The notes beneath the pieces were generated by a model. It was given only the letters and a program-made list of their open reading frames with translations, was not told the origin of the DNA and did no database searches. From positions 1 to 7,820 of the forward strand of contig JAEWYD010000378.1 in NCBI GenBank assembly GCA_023462275.1: a stretch of DNA of 7,820 nucleotides. Direction: 5' to 3'. Below are positions 5,680-7,820 of the stretch, piece by piece. The translations under genes and the position numbers were made by a program. The DNA comes from Actinomycetes bacterium. GTDB taxonomy: Bacteria; Actinomycetota; Actinomycetes; Actinomycetales; Cellulomonadaceae. Position 1 is the first letter of the stretch. Every line of letters begins with the position of its first letter.

Positions 5680-6597
5680 ATGATGGTCGCGGTCGAGCTG
5701 GGGCTCATCTACGCCGTGATGGCGCTGGGCGTGTACCTGACGTTCCGGATCCTCGACTTCGCCGACCTCACGGTCGACGGGAGCTTCACGACCGGCGCGT
5801 CGATCGCTGCGGTCGGCATCGTGAACGGCATGTCCCCGGCCCTCGCGACGGCGCTCGCCGTCGTCGGGGGTCTGGGGGCGGGCCTGGTCACGGGCCTGCT
5901 GCACACCAAGGGCCGCATCAACGGGCTGCTCGCCGGCATCCTCACGCAGATCGCCCTGTACTCGGTGAACCTGCGGATCATGGGCCGGGCCAACGTTCCC
6001 CTGCTGCGCGAGACGACGTTGGTCACGCCGCTCAAGGAGGCCGGCCTGCTCGGCTCCTGGGCGAGCGTCGCGATCTTCCTGGCGGCGGCGCTCGTGATCC
6101 TCGGGCTCCTCGTGTGGTTCCTGCACACCGACCTCGGCCTGGCCATGCGGGCGACCGGCGACAACCCCGACATGATCCGGTCGTTCGGCGTCAGCACGGA
6201 CAACCAGAAGCTGCTCGGGCTGGCGCTCTCCAACGGCCTCGTGGCCCTCTGCGGCGCCCTGATCGCCCAGTACCAGGGCTTCGCCGACATCGGCATGGGC
6301 ATCGGCATGATCGTGGCCGGCCTGGCGTCGGTGATCATCGGCCAGGCGATCATGGGGCGCTCCAGCGTGCCGATCGCCGCCACCGCCGTCGTGCTCGGCT
6401 CGGTCCTCTACCGCGTGGTGATCTACCTGGCGCTCAAGGCGGGCCTGAACCCCAACGACATGAAGCTGATCTCGGCGCTCCTCGTGGTGATCGCGCTCGT
6501 CCTGCCGCAGTGGAAGGGCTTCGCGCGCATGGGCGGGTTCATGCGGCGGCGGATGACCGCGATGAGCGAGACGGCCCTCGTCGAGAAGGAGGGCTGA
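5680..6597 (+). CDS. ABC importer permease, COG4120/TrpY-like
   Basis: The 305-residue integral membrane protein has about eight or nine hydrophobic segments (near 5-25, 38-50, 52-73, 82-98, 126-148, 177-198, 205-223, 230-250 and 262-276). It belongs to the branched-chain amino acid permease superfamily (LivH/BPD_transp_2). Characteristic signatures are FRILDFADLTVDGSF (22-36), where polytopic permeases of this class keep the D-L-T-V-D-G-S core, and the cytoplasmic loop LGLAMRATGDNPDMIRSFGV (152-171), which should contact the ATPase. It forms the membrane channel for the upstream binding protein. The start at ATG 5680 lies 8 nt after a perfect AGGAGG (5666-5671); a second ATG at 5683 is possible. 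It sits 65 nt after the binding-protein gene and 3 nt before the ATPase gene. The C-terminal 20 residues are polar and cytoplasmic. Confidence 0.9.
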   Translation: MMVAVELGLIYAVMALGVYLTFRILDFADLTVDGSFTTGASIAAVGIVNGMSPALATALAVVGGLGAGLVTGLLHTKGRINGLLAGILTQIALYSVNLRIMGRANVPLLRETTLVTPLKEAGLLGSWASVAIFLAAALVILGLLVWFLHTDLGLAMRATGDNPDMIRSFGVSTDNQKLLGLALSNGLVALCGALIAQYQGFADIGMGIGMIVAGLASVIIGQAIMGRSSVPIAATAVVLGSVLYRVVIYLALKAGLNPNDMKLISALLVVIALVLPQWKGFARMGGFMRRRMTAMSETALVEKEG

Positions 6598-6600
6598 GCG

Positions 6601-7389
6601 GTGCTGAAGATCGACGACGTCAGCATGACGTTCTTCCCGGGCAGCGTGAACGCGCGAGTCGCGCTCCAGGGCGTGAGCCTGCACCTCGCGCCGGGCGACT
6701 TCGTCACGGTCATCGGCTCGAACGGCGCGGGAAAGTCCACGCTGCTCAACGTCGTCGCGGGCACGCTGCGCGCGGACAGCGGGAGCATCCGCATCGACGG
6801 CCGCGACGTCTCCCGGCTCAGCGACCACCGGCGCGCGCGGTACATCGGGCGGGTGTTCCAGAACCCGGCGGCCGGCACCGCCCCGCACATGACCATCGAG
6901 GAGAATCTCGCGATGGCGCTGGAGCGCGGGCGGCGCCGCGGCCTGCGCCTCGGCGTCACGCACGCCAAGCGCGCGCGCTTCCGCGCCGAGCTCACGGCGC
7001 TGGAGCAGGGGCTCGAGACGCGGCTCGGCGACTGGGTGAGCCTCCTGTCCGGCGGACAGCGCCAGGCGCTGTCGCTGCTCATGGCGACGTTCAGCGAGCC
7101 GAAGATCCTGCTGCTCGACGAGCACACGGCGGCCCTGGACCCGCAGCGCGCCGCGCTCGTCACGCGCCTGACCGGCGAGATCGTCGAGCGCTTCGGGCTG
7201 ACCACGCTGATGGTCACGCACAACATGGAGCAGGCGCTCACCCTCGGCAACCGGCTGATCATGATGCACGAGGGTCGGATCGTCCTCGACCTCGACGCCG
7301 AGCAGAAGGCGCACATGACCGCCAAGGGCCTGCTGGCGGAGTTCGAGAAGGTCAAGGGCGACGCCCTGGACGACAGCCTGCTGCAGTAG
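6601..7389 (+). CDS. ABC importer ATPase, COG1101/TrpZ-like
   Basis: The 262-residue nucleotide-binding subunit powers uptake through the permease encoded just before it. All ABC motifs are in order: Walker A GSNGAGKST (39-47), Q-loop Q87 in VFQNP, signature LSGGQRQ (149-155), Walker B ILLLDE (169-174), D-loop AALD (177-180) and switch histidine H207 in VTHNM. The phrases MTFFPGSVNA near the N-terminus and LLLDEHTAALDP are typical of this ATPase class rather than of LivF/LivG. The GTG at 6601 is the start: AAGGAGGG (6586-6593) inside the permease's last codons lies 7 nt upstream, so the two genes are probably translationally linked. It is the last gene of the importer; the next gene has its own promoter 137 nt on. 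No clear terminator follows its TAG. Confidence 0.92.
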   Translation: MLKIDDVSMTFFPGSVNARVALQGVSLHLAPGDFVTVIGSNGAGKSTLLNVVAGTLRADSGSIRIDGRDVSRLSDHRRARYIGRVFQNPAAGTAPHMTIEENLAMALERGRRRGLRLGVTHAKRARFRAELTALEQGLETRLGDWVSLLSGGQRQALSLLMATFSEPKILLLDEHTAALDPQRAALVTRLTGEIVERFGLTTLMVTHNMEQALTLGNRLIMMHEGRIVLDLDAEQKAHMTAKGLLAEFEKVKGDALDDSLLQ

Positions 7390-7397
7390 GAAATCCG

Positions 7398-7426
7398 TGG
7401 ACGGCGCCGCGTCGTCGACCTAGCGT
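7398..7426 (+). promoter_or_regulatory. Promoter of the ABC-F gene (TGGACG - 17 bp - TAGCGT)
   Basis: A -10 box TAGCGT (7421-7426, TANNNT) stands exactly 17 bp from TGGACG (7398-7403), a 4/6 match to TTGACA. This is the best two-part promoter in the window. The expected +1 is near 7433, giving a 94-nt leader. A short A/T run (AAAT, 7391-7394) lies just upstream of the -35; WhiB7-dependent promoters carry an AT-rich element there, but the match is only suggestive. Confidence 0.5.
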
Positions 7427-7441
7427 TGCCGGGTCGTCGAC
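7411..7441. repeat. Direct repeat GTCGTCGAC flanking the -10 box
   Basis: GTCGTCGAC occurs at 7411-7419 and again at 7433-7441, a 22-bp period or about two helical turns, with the -10 box between. Each copy contains the palindrome GTCGAC. It could be a paired regulator site, or chance in GTC/GAC-rich DNA. Confidence 0.35.
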
Positions 7442-7447
7442 GAGGGG
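7442..7447 (+). promoter_or_regulatory. Strong ribosome-binding site of the three-codon uORF
   Basis: GAGGGG lies 6 nt before the ATG at 7454. It is much better than anything before the ABC-F start codon, so ribosomes should load here first. Confidence 0.6.
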
Positions 7448-7453
7448 AACGTC

Positions 7454-7465
7454 ATGAAGCTGTGA
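7454..7465 (+). CDS. Three-codon leader ORF (Met-Lys-Leu-stop) upstream of the ABC-F gene
   Basis: ATG AAG CTG TGA follows a good GAGGGG site at ideal spacing and lies about 21 nt from the predicted transcription start. The peptide MKL is too short to have a function of its own; its role would be to place a ribosome at the foot of the downstream hairpin. The stop codon overlaps the first two bases of the hairpin's outer stem (from 7464). ABC-F resistance genes in Gram-positive bacteria are known to be controlled by very short uORFs that sense ribosome-stalling antibiotics (Listeria lmo0919 is the example I recall). That this uORF works so is inference. It does not overlap the ABC-F frame; its stop is 61 nt before the ABC-F ATG. 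Confidence 0.5.
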   Translation: MKL

Positions 7466-7526
7466 GATCCGGCGCCTGATCGGGTGCCAGACGGTCCGCA
7501 CCCATCGCGACCCCTCGGGATCTCCC
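7464..7526 (+). promoter_or_regulatory. Attenuator hairpin sequestering the ABC-F ribosome-binding site
   Basis: The outer stem is GAGATCC (7464-7470) with GGATCTC (7518-7524), a perfect 7 bp. Inside, GG (7471-7472) can pair with CC (7511-7512), CGC (7473-7475) with GCG (7507-7509), GAT (7478-7480) with ATC (7504-7506), and GGGTGC (7482-7487) with GCACCC (7498-7503), closing a 10-nt loop. The only Shine-Dalgarno-like sequence of the ABC-F gene, GGGA (7517-7520), lies in the far arm. An alternative hairpin, GGCGCC (7471-7476) with GGTGCC (7483-7488), competes with the inner stem. A ribosome paused on the uORF would break the outer stem and free the site. There is no U-tract, so translational control is likelier than termination. 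Confidence 0.5.
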
Positions 7527-7820
7527 ATGACTTCTCCCGCCACGCCCGCAGCCGCCGTCGTCGTCGACGGCCTCAGCTTCGCCTGGCCGGACGGCACGCC
7601 CGTCCTCACCGACGTCTCCCTGACCTTCCCCGTCGGGCGCACGGGCCTGGTCGGCCCGAACGGCTCCGGCAAGTCCACGCTGCTGCGCCTGGTCGCCGGC
7701 GAGCTCGTGCCCGACGCCGGCAGCGTGCGCGTCGCGGGCGACCTCGCCCACCTGCGGCAGGACGCCGCCGTCGCGCCGGGCAGCACGGTCGCCGACCTGC
7801 TCGGCATCGCGGGCGTGCGC
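7527..7820 (+). CDS. ABC-F family ATPase, N-terminal part (runs off the window)
   Basis: The first 98 residues are in the window (MTSPATPAAAVVVDGLSFAW...). ABC-F proteins are soluble twin ATPases without membrane domains that act on the ribosome, either as translation factors or to dislodge antibiotics. Seen here are Walker A GPNGSGKST (43-51) and a Q-loop at Q78 in HLRQD, with VPDAGSVRVAGDLAHLRQD between them; the phrase TVADLLGIAGVR (87-98) is typical of actinobacterial ABC-F proteins annotated as antibiotic-resistance type. The second ATPase domain and the P-site linker that would identify a resistance factor are outside the window. The ATG at 7527 follows a weak GGGA (7517-7520) at 6 nt. 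The gene is probably not part of the importer operon: it belongs to a different ABC class and has its own promoter and leader. Confidence 0.85.
   Translation, partial: MTSPATPAAAVVVDGLSFAWPDGTPVLTDVSLTFPVGRTGLVGPNGSGKSTLLRLVAGELVPDAGSVRVAGDLAHLRQDAAVAPGSTVADLLGIAGVR

Noticed and set aside
5434..7314. 626-codon minus-strand open frame opposite the permease and ATPase genes
   Set aside because: The product is a His/Arg/Asp/Glu-rich string typical of antisense frames in GC-rich genes, and the sense strand encodes clear transporter subunits.
6114..7457. 447-codon plus-strand open frame across the permease/ATPase junction
   Set aside because: Arg/Ala/His/Gly-rich frame-shifted reading of the two real genes, with no ribosome-binding site.
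1..7820. tRNA or rRNA genes, CRISPR arrays, insertion sequences, phage or plasmid genes
   Set aside because: No cloverleaf with conserved tRNA bases, no spaced direct-repeat array, no transposase or integrase motifs, and no terminal inverted repeats were seen.

Overview
The window is GC-rich DNA (roughly 70-75% by eye) with strong G/C bias at third codon positions, GTG as well as ATG starts, -10 boxes of the TANNNT type and several leaderless-looking genes. Together with the gene families present (a DUF5926-type protein, an actinobacterial-style Pgm and ABC-F) this points to an actinobacterium. A Micrococcales genus such as Cellulomonas or a relative is my best guess, but that is inference only.

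Left part (1-2411, minus strand): the N-terminal half of an MFS transporter runs off the left edge. Upstream of it is a complete phosphoglucomutase gene (pgm, 560 aa) with all catalytic motifs. A long hairpin between the two genes probably ends pgm transcription. A 91-bp divergent spacer separates pgm from the rightward genes.

Middle (2503-4405, plus strand): a DUF5926-family protein of unknown function, then a GT-A fold family 2 glycosyltransferase with an alanine/proline-rich tail. Each has a TANNNT box 6-8 nt before its start codon and no Shine-Dalgarno, so both are probably leaderless and separately transcribed.

Right part (4598-7389): a three-gene ABC importer consisting of a lipoprotein binding protein, a permease of the branched-chain amino acid type and an ATPase. 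The combination matches the COG2984/COG4120/COG1101 (TrpXYZ-like) class, and the substrate cannot be read from sequence. Its 192-nt upstream region holds a LacI-like palindrome and mutually exclusive helices.

Right edge (7390-7820): the first 98 codons of an ABC-F ATPase. Its leader is the most interesting element here: a convincing promoter, a strongly initiated three-codon upstream ORF (Met-Lys-Leu-stop), and a long hairpin whose base overlaps the uORF stop codon and whose far arm covers the only Shine-Dalgarno-like sequence of the ABC-F gene. This is the layout expected of an antibiotic-sensing ribosome-stalling attenuator. A second recurring oddity is that two genes (DUF5926 and the binding protein) carry short tandem repeats that begin at or over their stop codon.
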